Origin: a virus
Direction: 5' to 3' (one strand)
Length of the DNA: 39,624 nucleotides
IMG/VR virus record: IMGVR_UViG_3300034071_001090
Location: 1 to 39,624 of that record
Shown: positions 32,301-39,624 of the stretch, one piece after another
Layout: every line of letters starts with the position of its first letter
Numbering within the stretch: position 1 is the first letter of the stretch
Notes under the pieces: generated by a model
What the model was told of the DNA's origin: nothing
Databases searched by the model: none
Seen by the model: only the letters and a program-made list of their open reading frames with translations
Made by a program: the position numbers and the translations under genes

Positions 32301-35300
32301 TTTTGCATTTATAACTGCTACTTGAGAAACAAACTCATCCGATGTTGCAGATTTCATTTTATTTTTTACTTCATCAATCATGTCCTCTTGTGAAGAAATA
32401 ATGCTTAATCTTACTTTAAGCGGATTTGTTAATAGGTCTTGTCCATCTGGACCAATAAGCTCTCTAAGATCTCCACTAATATTTGTATAAAGTGACATAT
32501 CTTTAAGATTAATTCCAATTGCTCTTGCTACACTGTTTGCTTGTTCTGCTGACATTACTCCATCAGAAATATAAGCAGCAAGCTGTGTTGCTAATAATTT
32601 AGCAGCTTTTGGACCGTCTTTTGCTACACTATCATTAAATCCTTTAAATATTTCTTTTCCAATTTCAGATGATAAGAAGGTGGTTCCAAACTGGTTATCT
32701 TCACGGTCAAATCCGGTTCTAAATTCATTAGTTCTTGCACCAGTCTCTCTCTGTTCTTGTGCAATTTGTGATGCTCCAATTTCTTTAGTCAATTCACCAA
32801 CTTGTTGCATTTTTTTAGTGCTTGCTGTTACAGAGTTTACATATGCTACCTGTTTCTTTGTAGCATCGTCCATTCTTTTATTTAATAAGAAAAATCCTCC
32901 AGCAAGAGTGGCTGCTGCAGCAACAGCTATTCCGATAGGGTTTGTAAGCATTGGGGCTATTGTTGCAAGTGCAGAAACTCCCATCATTGCACTACCCACT
33001 CCAGTATTGCCAGTCATGAATCCTGCCATAGCTCCAATTCCAGCAATTCCAGCAACTGGACCCGCTATCCTGCCAACTCTTTGTGATCTTACTTCACGTT
33101 TTTGCTGGTCTAATTGTTTCTTAGTTAGTGGAGCTGATTGTTTAGCAGTTTTATTTTTATCCTCAATTATTTTTAGTTCTTCTTTTAGTGCTTTAAGTCT
33201 TCTTTTTTCAACTAACTCAATTTGTCGTCTTAAAGAGTTTTGTTGAGCCTTAAAATCTTTTTCTATTGTTGACATAGCCATGCCTGGTGGCATTTGCATT
33301 CCAGGCATTCTTTGATTAGCGCTATATCCAAATTCTGCAGTAGCTCCTAATGGTGGAACAAATCTTCCACGACCAAGCAGAATACCTCTAGAATGGCTTA
33401 GCTTTTGTCCACTAGGAATTGCGGCCTTGTCTGTTTTTGTTAAAGGAGTTGTGCTTGGATTAACTCCTCTTCCAGTTTTAACATCTTTAGGTTTTTGACC
33501 TGGCTTAACAGCTACTTTTTCAAGACGTGCTTGTTCTCTTTGATTTATAAGACGGGGCTTTTCTCCAAGCTTTATAATGCTCTTTCGCATTTCTTGCCAA
33601 ATTCCTGGAGTTCTTAATGATGCAACACCAAGAATTCCTTTTGCTTGATAAATTTTTGGATTTTTTACTTTTCCTGAGTTGTGTGCTTTAACTTCAAGCT
33701 CTGCAATTTTTGCTAAATGCCCAAATTGTGTTGCATTTATTGGTTGTTGTTTTCTTTGTGCAAAAGAATAAGATTTCTTTAATTCTTTAATATCTCTATC
33801 TGTATAGCCTAATTCTTTTAATAATTTATCATTATTAATTAATTTTCCAACAGATTTTTCACCAGCACGATTTAGGTATTGGTTAATTCCTTCATGATCA
33901 GAAATTGTAAGTCCACTTTGCCATTTTGTTTTTGGATCTAATGGGTTAAATATATGGGACTCTGCTCTCTTGCCCATAAACTTTCCAATTTCACCTGGTG
34001 TTAAACCTTGTCTGGTTAATTCTTTTTGAAGAGCAAGACTTTCTCTGTTTAATCCAAGTCCGGCAGTTCTTTGATTGTTGGCCTGCCTTAAAACTCTTAC
34101 AGGTTTTGGAGCACCGCTTCCTGACTGTCCAACACGACCAATAAAACGTTCAAAAACATTTGGGGCTATAGGCCTATTGGTTATTTGTCCCTGTGAATTT
34201 GGAACTTCTTTAAAGGCATACGCTATGTTATGCTTTAACTGTTTTTCATCAAAGGTAGATTTTATATTTCCTTGTTTATCGTAAAAAACATATTTTTTGC
34301 TTTTTTCATCATACTGAATTCTATCTAAAACTGCATGGTATTCAGATCTTCGTGTTTTATATTTACTCATTGCTTCGGTATCTACACCAAGTTGACCACC
34401 ATACTTCATATCCATATAACGCTTTAATGCTTTTGTTTTTCTTGCAGAAACTGGAGAATTTGTTATTGGTTGAAGATCTACAGTTCCTTTATCAAATCCT
34501 CGCAATGTGCCATTGACAAGTGCCTCAATTATTGGTTTAAATCTTGGGTCCTGCGCTGTTTTACTAGGAATAATTGCTTCTCCAGGAGCACCTAAAATTG
34601 GGACAATATCTCCTGCGCCCCTTGGACCTGGAATTCCAGTTGTTCCTGTTGCAAACTTCTTTGGAACTGCCCCTTTTCTTCCTGGCATCATCATACCTGG
34701 ATTTGCTCTGGCAAAATTTGTTGCTGCTATGGTGGCATCAATATATGCTTGACGTAATAATTTTATTGCAGATGTTTCTATAGTAAAAGATTGAGTTAGT
34801 TTTGTATGCGCCTGATTTAAAGAAGCTGCAACAGATGCTGCTTCTAGCTGTTCGGTATTTAAATAACTAGTTTGTTGTGCAAGGATATTGCTATTTGCAC
34901 CAGCTCTTAAAAATCCAGACCTCATTGTTATAAACAGTTTAATTATATTTGCAACACCGTTAGCAAGCAAACCAAATGTCATTAATAGCACTGGACCAAT
35001 CACACCAACAAGAGTAGTTGCTATAACAATAAACTTTTTAGTTCCATCACCAAGATCATTAAATTTTTCTAAAAATCCTCCAATTGCTTTTGCAATTGGG
35101 GTAACTGCCTTTAAAAATTCTTTTCCTATTGGGGCTATGGCAAGTTTTAATTGTTCCATAGACTCTTTAAAGTCTGTGCCAATTGCATCTTCTAAAACAC
35201 CAAGCTCTCGTTCAGACATAATTGCAAGTTCTTCAACTGATGCTCCTGCAAGATCTAATACTTTAGAAGCCTGGGTTCCATCTTTTGTTACGTTTTGAAA

Positions 35301-36659
35301 TAAAGTTGACAAACGTGAAAATTGAAATTTACCAAATAGTTGTTCAATAGCTCTAGCACGGTTTAATGGGTCTAAGGTATCTAATGCTTGAGCAAAATCT
35401 ATAACTGTTTCTCTAACATTCCCCATGTTTCCTTCTACAATTGCATTAATGTTAACACCAAATCCTGCAAGCATGTCAACTGCCTTGCCTGTTGGATTAA
35501 TTAATGCTGCAAGTCCAGACTTAAGTGCGTTAGCTCCTTCTGATGCATTTATACCGCCCTCTTTCATAGCAGTTAAGAAAAACGCTAAGTCTTCAACGCT
35601 TCCGCCAAGTTGCTTTACAACTGGACCTGCTTTAGGAATCGCAATTGTTAAATCTTCAATAGATACAACGCTTTGGTTTTCAACTGCGTTAAGAAAGTTA
35701 ATTTTACTTGCTAAGTCTTCTGTTGCAACACCAAAAGCGTTTGTAACAGATATTGTTGTTTCTAGTGCCTGAGATTGTTCTACTCCGCCAAGAACTGCAA
35801 GACGAGTTGCTTGTGCTACTTGTGCTGTAAGTTCTGCCCCAGTTTTACCCATTGCAGCAGCATCTGCTGCCATTTCCATAGTATCAGCAATTGCAACACC
35901 ATACTTTGTAAACTCTTCAGCAAGTTTTTGTATATCTGCTAAAGCTTTATCTGTTTCTTCAGTAGCTGTAAATACATCTCCATAAACACGCCTAAATCTA
36001 ATAGCCTGTTTTTCAAGATCCATAAATGTTTTTGCTGCCATAGATCCAAAGTATGCAAGAGGAACTGTAAAACCAACCATAAGTTGGCGACCAGCCCATT
36101 GTGTATTTTTACCAAAATTTAAAAGATTAGTGGATCCTTGTTTTAATAATTGATTTAGTAATGCTTGTTTTTGTGCTGCTATTGCTGTTTTGGTAGCATA
36201 GTCGTTCATATTCAAAGTAGTTGGTCTTATGGACATAGCCTTCATTGCACCAGATGCGTCACGACCCATTTTAATATATTGAGTCTGCATTGTTTTTACA
36301 CGCTCTTGTGCTACCTTGCCAATTGTGTCAAATTCTTGTTTAAATAGTCTTCCAAATGTTCTAGTAGATCCGCCTGCATAACGGAAATACTCACGCATAG
36401 AAAGTTTATTTGTCTCTAATGCGTGAGTAAATGACTCCGTTGAAGTTCTTACATTCCCCATCTGAGCAGAAAATTTGCCCGTAGCATTGATGGAGTTTAA
36501 AAGGTTTGTCTGTAAATTTTTTTGTGCTGCTGCAGAAGCTGCACTACTTTTAGCTACAGATGAATGAAAGGTCGCTAATTGGCGCTGTAAATTTTTGAGT
36601 TCTGCCAGGGCTGCTGACGTATCAATATGGACGCCAATATTAGCATTTACATCAGCCAT
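29343..36659 (-). CDS. Tape measure protein
   Basis: 2438 residues, by far the longest gene. Order: N-terminal coiled coil; TP901-like core (~150-500) with repeated helices and FTVPLAYFGSMAAKTF; hydrophobic segments at ~543-575 and ~1195-1260; TMP motif GAPGEAIIPSKTA (~680-695); a charged, mainly soluble inserted part (~745-1060); long helices (~1300-2270); a Gly run (~2275); and the typical C-terminal GTDTVPAMLTPGEFV (~2350). It sets tail length and crosses the envelope at injection. At the usual ~0.15 nm per residue the tail would be about 360 nm, less if the insert is not extended. GAGGTG precedes the ATG. Confidence 0.96.
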   Translation of the reverse strand: MADVNANIGVHIDTSAALAELKNLQRQLATFHSSVAKSSAASAAAQKNLQTNLLNSINATGKFSAQMGNVRTSTESFTHALETNKLSMREYFRYAGGSTRTFGRLFKQEFDTIGKVAQERVKTMQTQYIKMGRDASGAMKAMSIRPTTLNMNDYATKTAIAAQKQALLNQLLKQGSTNLLNFGKNTQWAGRQLMVGFTVPLAYFGSMAAKTFMDLEKQAIRFRRVYGDVFTATEETDKALADIQKLAEEFTKYGVAIADTMEMAADAAAMGKTGAELTAQVAQATRLAVLGGVEQSQALETTISVTNAFGVATEDLASKINFLNAVENQSVVSIEDLTIAIPKAGPVVKQLGGSVEDLAFFLTAMKEGGINASEGANALKSGLAALINPTGKAVDMLAGFGVNINAIVEGNMGNVRETVIDFAQALDTLDPLNRARAIEQLFGKFQFSRLSTLFQNVTKDGTQASKVLDLAGASVEELAIMSERELGVLEDAIGTDFKESMEQLKLAIAPIGKEFLKAVTPIAKAIGGFLEKFNDLGDGTKKFIVIATTLVGVIGPVLLMTFGLLANGVANIIKLFITMRSGFLRAGANSNILAQQTSYLNTEQLEAASVAASLNQAHTKLTQSFTIETSAIKLLRQAYIDATIAATNFARANPGMMMPGRKGAVPKKFATGTTGIPGPRGAGDIVPILGAPGEAIIPSKTAQDPRFKPIIEALVNGTLRGFDKGTVDLQPITNSPVSARKTKALKRYMDMKYGGQLGVDTEAMSKYKTRRSEYHAVLDRIQYDEKSKKYVFYDKQGNIKSTFDEKQLKHNIAYAFKEVPNSQGQITNRPIAPNVFERFIGRVGQSGSGAPKPVRVLRQANNQRTAGLGLNRESLALQKELTRQGLTPGEIGKFMGKRAESHIFNPLDPKTKWQSGLTISDHEGINQYLNRAGEKSVGKLINNDKLLKELGYTDRDIKELKKSYSFAQRKQQPINATQFGHLAKIAELEVKAHNSGKVKNPKIYQAKGILGVASLRTPGIWQEMRKSIIKLGEKPRLINQREQARLEKVAVKPGQKPKDVKTGRGVNPSTTPLTKTDKAAIPSGQKLSHSRGILLGRGRFVPPLGATAEFGYSANQRMPGMQMPPGMAMSTIEKDFKAQQNSLRRQIELVEKRRLKALKEELKIIEDKNKTAKQSAPLTKKQLDQQKREVRSQRVGRIAGPVAGIAGIGAMAGFMTGNTGVGSAMMGVSALATIAPMLTNPIGIAVAAAATLAGGFFLLNKRMDDATKKQVAYVNSVTASTKKMQQVGELTKEIGASQIAQEQRETGARTNEFRTGFDREDNQFGTTFLSSEIGKEIFKGFNDSVAKDGPKAAKLLATQLAAYISDGVMSAEQANSVARAIGINLKDMSLYTNISGDLRELIGPDGQDLLTNPLKVRLSIISSQEDMIDEVKNKMKSATSDEFVSQVAVINAKNLEIVLAQRDAQYQSNQAIIDGLQKQKAATTDKAKQLQLENQIVAAKAKQKSEDQTLAAKSQQIIKDAEILYNSAVGNRSKFIDALTFGIESANKDNPFLSDFKDKSADIINTQDGMALEVQIKTAVLGGQLSIPAAIKLLDMFSGKTDKEVAILKSIIETTVTSQDPGVFQKFMEIMSGKDINPEIKLEILTDEKNFEARVKVLDKLKDLDGDAINLEAFVDTKGTAGLDELVKDFEAVEKIKSPITVETLATIKTITDDPTINMSGLVDIWSKYENATDEIKKTVIQEYIAIFKSIGDKEVEDLIKKELVGSPASPDRIDDRKRNLEAKYFTVDKDGKKVPNAPAVAGALLAQSGVGALNEIPFKRDDDNDDGSVKKSVFANILQDLKRTRNATIDAQGGAKELMRILGGAKDLKAFNGIDQQLSKLGANSDFIDFVGGLENAVEQKIIKINKKGVVSYGEFGKAAKKAYDEKQLGLFSAQSAQVINESIKQRDAFIKLKAAGVETADAQEMLADSIFATSLAAQKNPVEIRRMIAEYKNMKLEVQKTLEETDPEKAFDVEMDKAMKYYDFLEKEARAAAKPEIDRIEKLIEVNDKLIEGMQRTIEENYDRPIEKFNQDLAIMDKAAQGINDKYDAQEKALEKISKVNEEISQQEQGRLTLADALSQGDIAAAARAAQEMRAEAAQNAMEKSSEALQAAREAELAGLTVGGLTRTQIEEKIYSLEQARLPILASIRDLQDKNYNLSKKELEPITEALRIRIENIDTARTAWENQKLAIQKAGFEADKTSERFKIAESIVNTIKKLWEDIKDKNITLTINTVNTTSGGGGGGGQGSKRAEEIKKATEEGIALMTEAEMVRAMNTGYLSLGGLVPKYFAKGGLSRGTDTVPAMLTPGEFVMRKSAVDKFGPMLSAMNSPSFKMSNLGSYDKVSSGMNSVVDNSSAMYNYNIGITVPQSNANPNDIANAVIGQIKYIDAQRIRGQR

Positions 36660-36681
36660 TCATTTACACCTCTTGTATTAC

Positions 36682-37014
36682 TTAATTGTTTGCAAGCACT
36701 GTATTTAAAAGAGCATTTGCATCTGATAGTTTAACTCCAGAGGCTGCCTCAATAACTTTGTAAACTGTTGGAAGGTCTAAAACCTCTTCTAGTTTATTTA
36801 TGTCTTTTGACAGTTCTGGGCTGTATTGTTCCATAGCAATTTGAACACATTCAATAAGAAGAGTCATTGACTTTTCATTATCTTCTGCTACCCCCGCTAC
36901 TTGCTCGAACTTTTTCATAAATGGACGGAGCAAAGAAATTTTAAGTGGACGAACCTTAATCTTTGTGCCATCCATGAGAACAAGTTCTTCACCCTCATGT
37001 ATTGCTGTTGCCAT
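36682..37014 (-). CDS. Tail assembly chaperone, short form (G-like)
   Basis: 110 residues. It aligns end to end with the first ~100 residues of the neighbouring 231-residue gene (both begin MAT, share LDGT or MDGT, PLKI, LR-FMK-FE, ECV, PTVY), about 40% identity by eye. It lacks the C-terminal T domain. In phage lambda the G protein and its frameshifted GT form play these two roles for tape measure folding. Here the short form is an independent gene immediately before the tape measure, with its own promoter and GGAGGA ribosome site. Confidence 0.82.
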   Translation of the reverse strand: MATAIHEGEELVLMDGTKIKVRPLKISLLRPFMKKFEQVAGVAEDNEKSMTLLIECVQIAMEQYSPELSKDINKLEEVLDLPTVYKVIEAASGVKLSDANALLNTVLANN

Positions 37015-37042
37015 TGTGTATCCTCCTATATAGGCTATGTTA

Positions 37043-37071
37043 ATTATAGCATAAAGCGCTTACTGTGTTAG
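37043..37071 (-). promoter_or_regulatory. Promoter for the short tail chaperone and tape measure
   Basis: Extended -10 TGCTATAAT (37043-37051) with a 4-of-6 -35 match CTAACA 17 bp upstream (37066-37071), which overlaps the stop codon of the upstream chaperone gene. It would add transcripts of the short chaperone without more of the long one. Confidence 0.6.
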
Positions 37072-37755
37072 ATTTTCGTAATCTAATCCCATACCTATAC
37101 CAAACCCAAGCTTTTGAGCTTTTGGTCCTTGTAAAGATAATATATCATTTGAATCACTAGTTTGCCCTTTACTAAATACTCTAGCTTTCATATCTTCCCA
37201 TTCTTGTTGTCCCTTGCTTTTCCCCGACTGTTTATCTAGGTCAACACCCTGAATAGCAGCCATAAACTTTTTTTCAGCATAATCTAATTCTCTACTAACT
37301 TCTAGTGTTGCCATTAGCTCTGGCATAGATAGTGATAACTCTAACTCTTGGTAGTCTTTCCATATACCCAGCAAAAATACCTCTGACTCTAACTTAGCAA
37401 GATCAAGATCTTCCCAGGTAGAACCACTTTCTACTGCTTGGGTTTTTACTGGCTCTTCAGATTTTTTATTAATTCTTATGCCAGCGGAAATATCTAAAAC
37501 TGAATAGACTGTTGGCATATCAATATTTTCTTCAATATCCTCAACGCTGCCCGATATTGATGGATAGTATTGTTTCATACAAACCCTTACGCATTCTACT
37601 AATGCTGCAATTGCTTCATCATCATTTTTAGTTATTTTTACATTTTCAAATGCTTTCATAAATTCACGAAGATATTTAATTTTTAATGGCACAATTTCTA
37701 CACTAGTTCCATCTAATAATTGAATTATTTCACTTTTATATATTGTAGTTGCCAT
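37060..37755 (-). CDS. Tail assembly chaperone, long form (GT-like, fused in frame)
   Basis: 231 residues. Residues 1-~100 are the G-type domain shared with the next gene. A linker (KKSEEPVKTQAVESGS) and a T-type domain (~118-231; WEDLDLAKLESEVFLLG, LSMPELMATLEVSRE, KKFMAAIQGVDLD, GFGIGMGLDYENLT) follow in one continuous frame, so no frameshift is needed. It directs tail tube assembly around the tape measure. There is no clear ribosome site before the ATG; a promoter-like TGGTAGAAT lies 10 nt upstream. Confidence 0.82.
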   Translation of the reverse strand: MATTIYKSEIIQLLDGTSVEIVPLKIKYLREFMKAFENVKITKNDDEAIAALVECVRVCMKQYYPSISGSVEDIEENIDMPTVYSVLDISAGIRINKKSEEPVKTQAVESGSTWEDLDLAKLESEVFLLGIWKDYQELELSLSMPELMATLEVSRELDYAEKKFMAAIQGVDLDKQSGKSKGQQEWEDMKARVFSKGQTSDSNDILSLQGPKAQKLGFGIGMGLDYENLTQ

Positions 37756-37764
37756 AGAAATTCA

Positions 37765-37773
37765 ATTCTACCA
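37765..37773 (-). promoter_or_regulatory. Possible extended -10 giving a near-leaderless chaperone message
   Basis: TGGTAGAAT (5 of 6 for -10 with TG extension) directly follows the terminator T-tract. The predicted start of transcription is about 3 nt before the ATG at 37755, which has no Shine-Dalgarno. Confidence 0.35.
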
Positions 37774-37808
37774 TAAAACAACAAAGCCCACATCCGAAGA
37801 CATGGGCT
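37774..37808 (-). terminator. Rho-independent terminator after the major tail protein
   Basis: On the minus strand a 10-bp stem (AGCCCATGTC with GATGTGGGCT, two wobbles) closes a UUCG tetraloop, followed by TTGTTGTTTT. It separates the highly expressed tail tube gene from the chaperones. Confidence 0.9.
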
Positions 37809-37827
37809 GTGAAGTATAGTTAAACTA

Positions 37828-38466
37828 TTATGATAGAAGGTCTCCGAATGTGCGGTCAACGATCTTACCGTATGATCCTGAAGTATCCTCTGGTAGCAAA
37901 CGGAATGATACTTCAAACATTGAAGCCTCATCACGCTTTGCTGAAACTGTTACGTTTTCAATTGACAAAGCACGGTATGCTGTGTAGACACGCTCCACAA
38001 ATGGAGAATCTACGCAATCACCTGTTCCAGGTCCTACTGCAACAATTCCACGCTCTACTGGACATTCACCGATATCTCCTGCAGATAAGTTCAAAGACTT
38101 GCCTGTGTGAGTGTTGACGGATCCAGTCATTTCAGTATCGCTAAATGCTAGAGCCAAGAGAAGGTTCTCAAGGGTAGCTTCAGCAAAGGCAGTTGCAAGA
38201 TTAACTTGCATACCTTGCTTATAAAGCTTAGCAACGTCAAGAATTTGGTCAACCTGAACTTCACCGAAGTCTGGTTGGAACTGCATTTCTAGACCGTTCA
38301 TGGTGTAACCTACGTTAGTATATGTTGCATCATCTGAGAGTGTTTCTCTGAATGATACTTCAGTGCTAAAAGACTCCAATGTATTTGGAGTTAGGGTTGT
38401 ATCTGCAACAAAAAGTGCTGCTGCACCAACGATAATGTTGGATGATGTTCCACGACTATATGCCAT
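37828..38466 (-). CDS. Major tail (tube) protein
   Basis: 212 residues, MAYSRGTSSNIIVGAAALF at the start, beta-rich throughout (FSTEVSFRETL, EMQFQPDFGEVQVDQ, ENVTVSAKRDEASMFEVSFR). The order connector, terminator, tube, chaperones, tape measure makes this the tail tube subunit. Its plus-strand complement shows less AT-rich codon choice than its neighbours, fitting high expression. AGAGGTG precedes the ATG; it has its own promoter and terminator. Confidence 0.88.
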   Translation of the reverse strand: MAYSRGTSSNIIVGAAALFVADTTLTPNTLESFSTEVSFRETLSDDATYTNVGYTMNGLEMQFQPDFGEVQVDQILDVAKLYKQGMQVNLATAFAEATLENLLLALAFSDTEMTGSVNTHTGKSLNLSAGDIGECPVERGIVAVGPGTGDCVDSPFVERVYTAYRALSIENVTVSAKRDEASMFEVSFRLLPEDTSGSYGKIVDRTFGDLLS

Positions 38467-38525
38467 TTATTCACCTCTTTCTGTAAAAATAGATATTAAG
38501 TTTTGGCGCTTGTTTCCTCAAACTA

Positions 38526-38534
38526 ATTATAACA
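38526..38534 (-). promoter_or_regulatory. Extended -10 promoter for the major tail protein
   Basis: TGTTATAAT, a consensus -10 with TG extension, in the 73-bp gap upstream; no convincing -35. The leader would be about 55 nt and ends in AGAGGTG. Confidence 0.6.
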
Positions 38535-38539
38535 CCATT

Positions 38540-39112
38540 TTATGTATATCTAGCGCTGACCGCATCTGTAGTGTGGTAGTCATACTCAATAACTAGCTTA
38601 TTAAGGAATAGTGTCCTAGCTGAGGCCAATTCTGCTATATCTCTTGACTCATCTGCTTGGTAAACCTTGGTATTGTGAAAATATACGTTGGGGGTAATAA
38701 CATTGCCAGATTCATCTAAAATATCATTTGATGCAATCCAGGAATTCATATCTTGGGCTGAAGAGTCTTCTCTATCGAGGCACTCAATAATTACACGAGT
38801 TACATCAAAAAGGTTACTAAGATCTGGGGCATATATAAAATATACTAGTTGCTCACGCTTGTGCCTATAGAAAGCGTTTGGTCTAAATCTAATTAATCTA
38901 TCAAACATAATTACAGTGGCGTTAGGGTTATTTCTAATATATACACTATCGTTATAAATGTCTTCTATATTTATTGGACTTTGTGCAGGGAAAAATGGTT
39001 GGAATGGGTTAGGCCCATCCGGAACCAATCCAAACTCTTGAAGCTCACTATTTACAAAAGCATTAAGAAAAGTTGGGGGAAAGCCAGTATTTAAATTAAC
39101 ATTAGAAGCCAT
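38540..39112 (-). CDS. Tail terminator/completion-like protein
   Basis: 190 residues of mixed alpha/beta, with YRHKREQLVYFIYAP, VTRVIIECLDREDSS and LFLNKLVIEYDYHT. Position between the connector and the tube protein and its size fit the tail terminator (gpU-like) that caps the tube and joins it to the head. Sequence similarity alone would not decide this. The ATG lies 4 nt after the upstream stop, without a clear ribosome site, so translation is likely coupled. Confidence 0.65.
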   Translation of the reverse strand: MASNVNLNTGFPPTFLNAFVNSELQEFGLVPDGPNPFQPFFPAQSPINIEDIYNDSVYIRNNPNATVIMFDRLIRFRPNAFYRHKREQLVYFIYAPDLSNLFDVTRVIIECLDREDSSAQDMNSWIASNDILDESGNVITPNVYFHNTKVYQADESRDIAELASARTLFLNKLVIEYDYHTTDAVSARYT

Positions 39113-39116
39113 AGGA

Positions 39117-39624
39117 CTATTCTACACCAATCTTTGCATTAATAATCCATTTATACCCAGTATCAATTCCCTTAGATCTTCCTAATCTGGAACCTGCTTT
39201 AACATTTTTCTTAAATACTGTGGGTCTACTAATATAGTCATAAATGCCACTAGCCCTAAGAAATGATTGTTTAAAATATCTTAGCATAAATTCATCCATA
39301 ATGTTTTCAAAAGATCCTTGAACATATTCTCCTCCAGGATTTCTAACAGTCACCGATCTTTTTGTAAATACGGTTTTTCCACCTTCAGTAAATACCAACA
39401 CTGATGATTTTTTAGGTGTTATAGTTACTGGAATTCCTTCTTCCATAATTTTTGCTTTATTATAAAATGGTGTATTAGAGTCTTCCTGAAGACTTTTAGA
39501 TTGTCTAAATGTGGACTTAATGCTTAATCCTAAATTGCTAACTGTATAATCTAAATCAAAAAGTCTTGCTTGAGGACTTCCAGTTTGATACCATTCATAA
39601 ACGTGATGTAATGCTTGTGGATTT
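39117..39624 (-). CDS. Head-tail connector (HK97 gp10-like) protein, 5' end beyond window
   Basis: The open frame continues past the right edge: 168 codons plus stop are present, beginning in-window with NPQALHHVYEWYQTGSP. A shorter version from ATG at 39446 would drop a well-formed N-terminal part and is not preferred. The middle (GSFENIMDEFMLRYFKQSF) is helical; the end (GYKWIINAKIGVE) is a strand. Context, just upstream of the tail terminator, suggests a neck or tail-completion protein. Confidence 0.7.
   Translation of the reverse strand, partial: NPQALHHVYEWYQTGSPQARLFDLDYTVSNLGLSIKSTFRQSKSLQEDSNTPFYNKAKIMEEGIPVTITPKKSSVLVFTEGGKTVFTKRSVTVRNPGGEYVQGSFENIMDEFMLRYFKQSFLRASGIYDYISRPTVFKKNVKAGSRLGRSKGIDTGYKWIINAKIGVE

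Noticed and set aside
32680-33246. 188-residue hydrophobic plus-strand frame
   Set aside because: Antisense to the tape measure membrane segment; hydrophobicity is explained by the complementary codons.
37440-37480. A6 run in the long tail chaperone as a frameshift site
   Set aside because: The zero-frame heptamer is T-AAA-AAA, which does not allow full re-pairing after a -1 slip, and the T domain is already in frame. A -1 slip would only give a truncated G-like product, which the separate paralogue already supplies.

Overview
The window looks like about 39.6 kb of a tailed double-stranded DNA phage with a long non-contractile tail (siphovirus-like). It is AT-rich, and every gene I can support lies on the minus strand, so the text below reads from right to left in the direction of transcription. 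The likely host is a low-GC actinobacterium, plausibly a freshwater Nanopelagicales (acI) type. That is an inference from AT-rich composition, three secreted proteins of a style I associate with such hosts, and a DnaE whose PHP proofreading site is intact as in actinobacterial DnaE1. I see no integrase, repressor or attachment site, so nothing argues for lysogeny. Neither end of the window is a natural end: a head-tail connector gene is cut at the right edge and a secreted metalloprotease gene at the left edge. Portal, capsid and prohead protease genes are not in the window and probably lie beyond one of the edges.

Layout, right to left. (1) Neck and tail, about 39.6-21.5 kb: partial connector protein, tail-terminator-like protein, major tail protein (bracketed by its own promoter and a strong terminator), two tail assembly chaperones encoded as separate paralogous genes, a 2438-residue tape measure protein, a distal-tail-like protein, a 1435-residue hub/minor tail protein and four smaller tail-tip proteins. 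(2) Small regulators and replication/recombination, about 21.5-10 kb: zinc-ribbon and HTH proteins, a conserved small protein, a putative helicase loader, DnaB-type helicase, a 2OG-Fe(II) oxygenase, DnaG-type primase, an SSB-like protein, DNA polymerase III alpha (DnaE), a RecA/UvsX-like recombinase, a zinc ribbon, a PD-(D/E)XK resolvase-like protein, a Cas4-like Fe-S nuclease, a double zinc-finger protein and a RuvC-like resolvase. This is close to a self-sufficient replisome and recombination set. (3) A few small genes, then small and large terminase, about 10-6.5 kb. (4) A 'secreted and membrane' block, 6.5 kb to the left edge: an Ig-like/S-layer-like surface protein, a long secreted coiled-coil protein that appears to start at ATT, two small holin-like membrane proteins, an HslV-like N-terminal-threonine peptidase, a small acidic protein, tRNA-Asn(GTT) and a secreted M6-like zinc metalloprotease.

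Almost all junctions are overlapping stop/start codons (ATGA, TAATG, TAGTG), implying long polycistronic messages with translational coupling. The few real intergenic gaps share an extended -10 promoter of the form TG-n-TATAAT or a close variant. Two rho-independent terminators with T-tracts are visible, one after the surface protein and one after the major tail protein.

The most unusual points are: the Thr1/Asp17/Lys33/Ser129-complete HslV-like peptidase without a visible ATPase partner; the cluster of three signal-peptide proteins next to it; tail chaperones G and GT made from duplicated genes instead of a programmed frameshift; and the probable ATT initiation codon.
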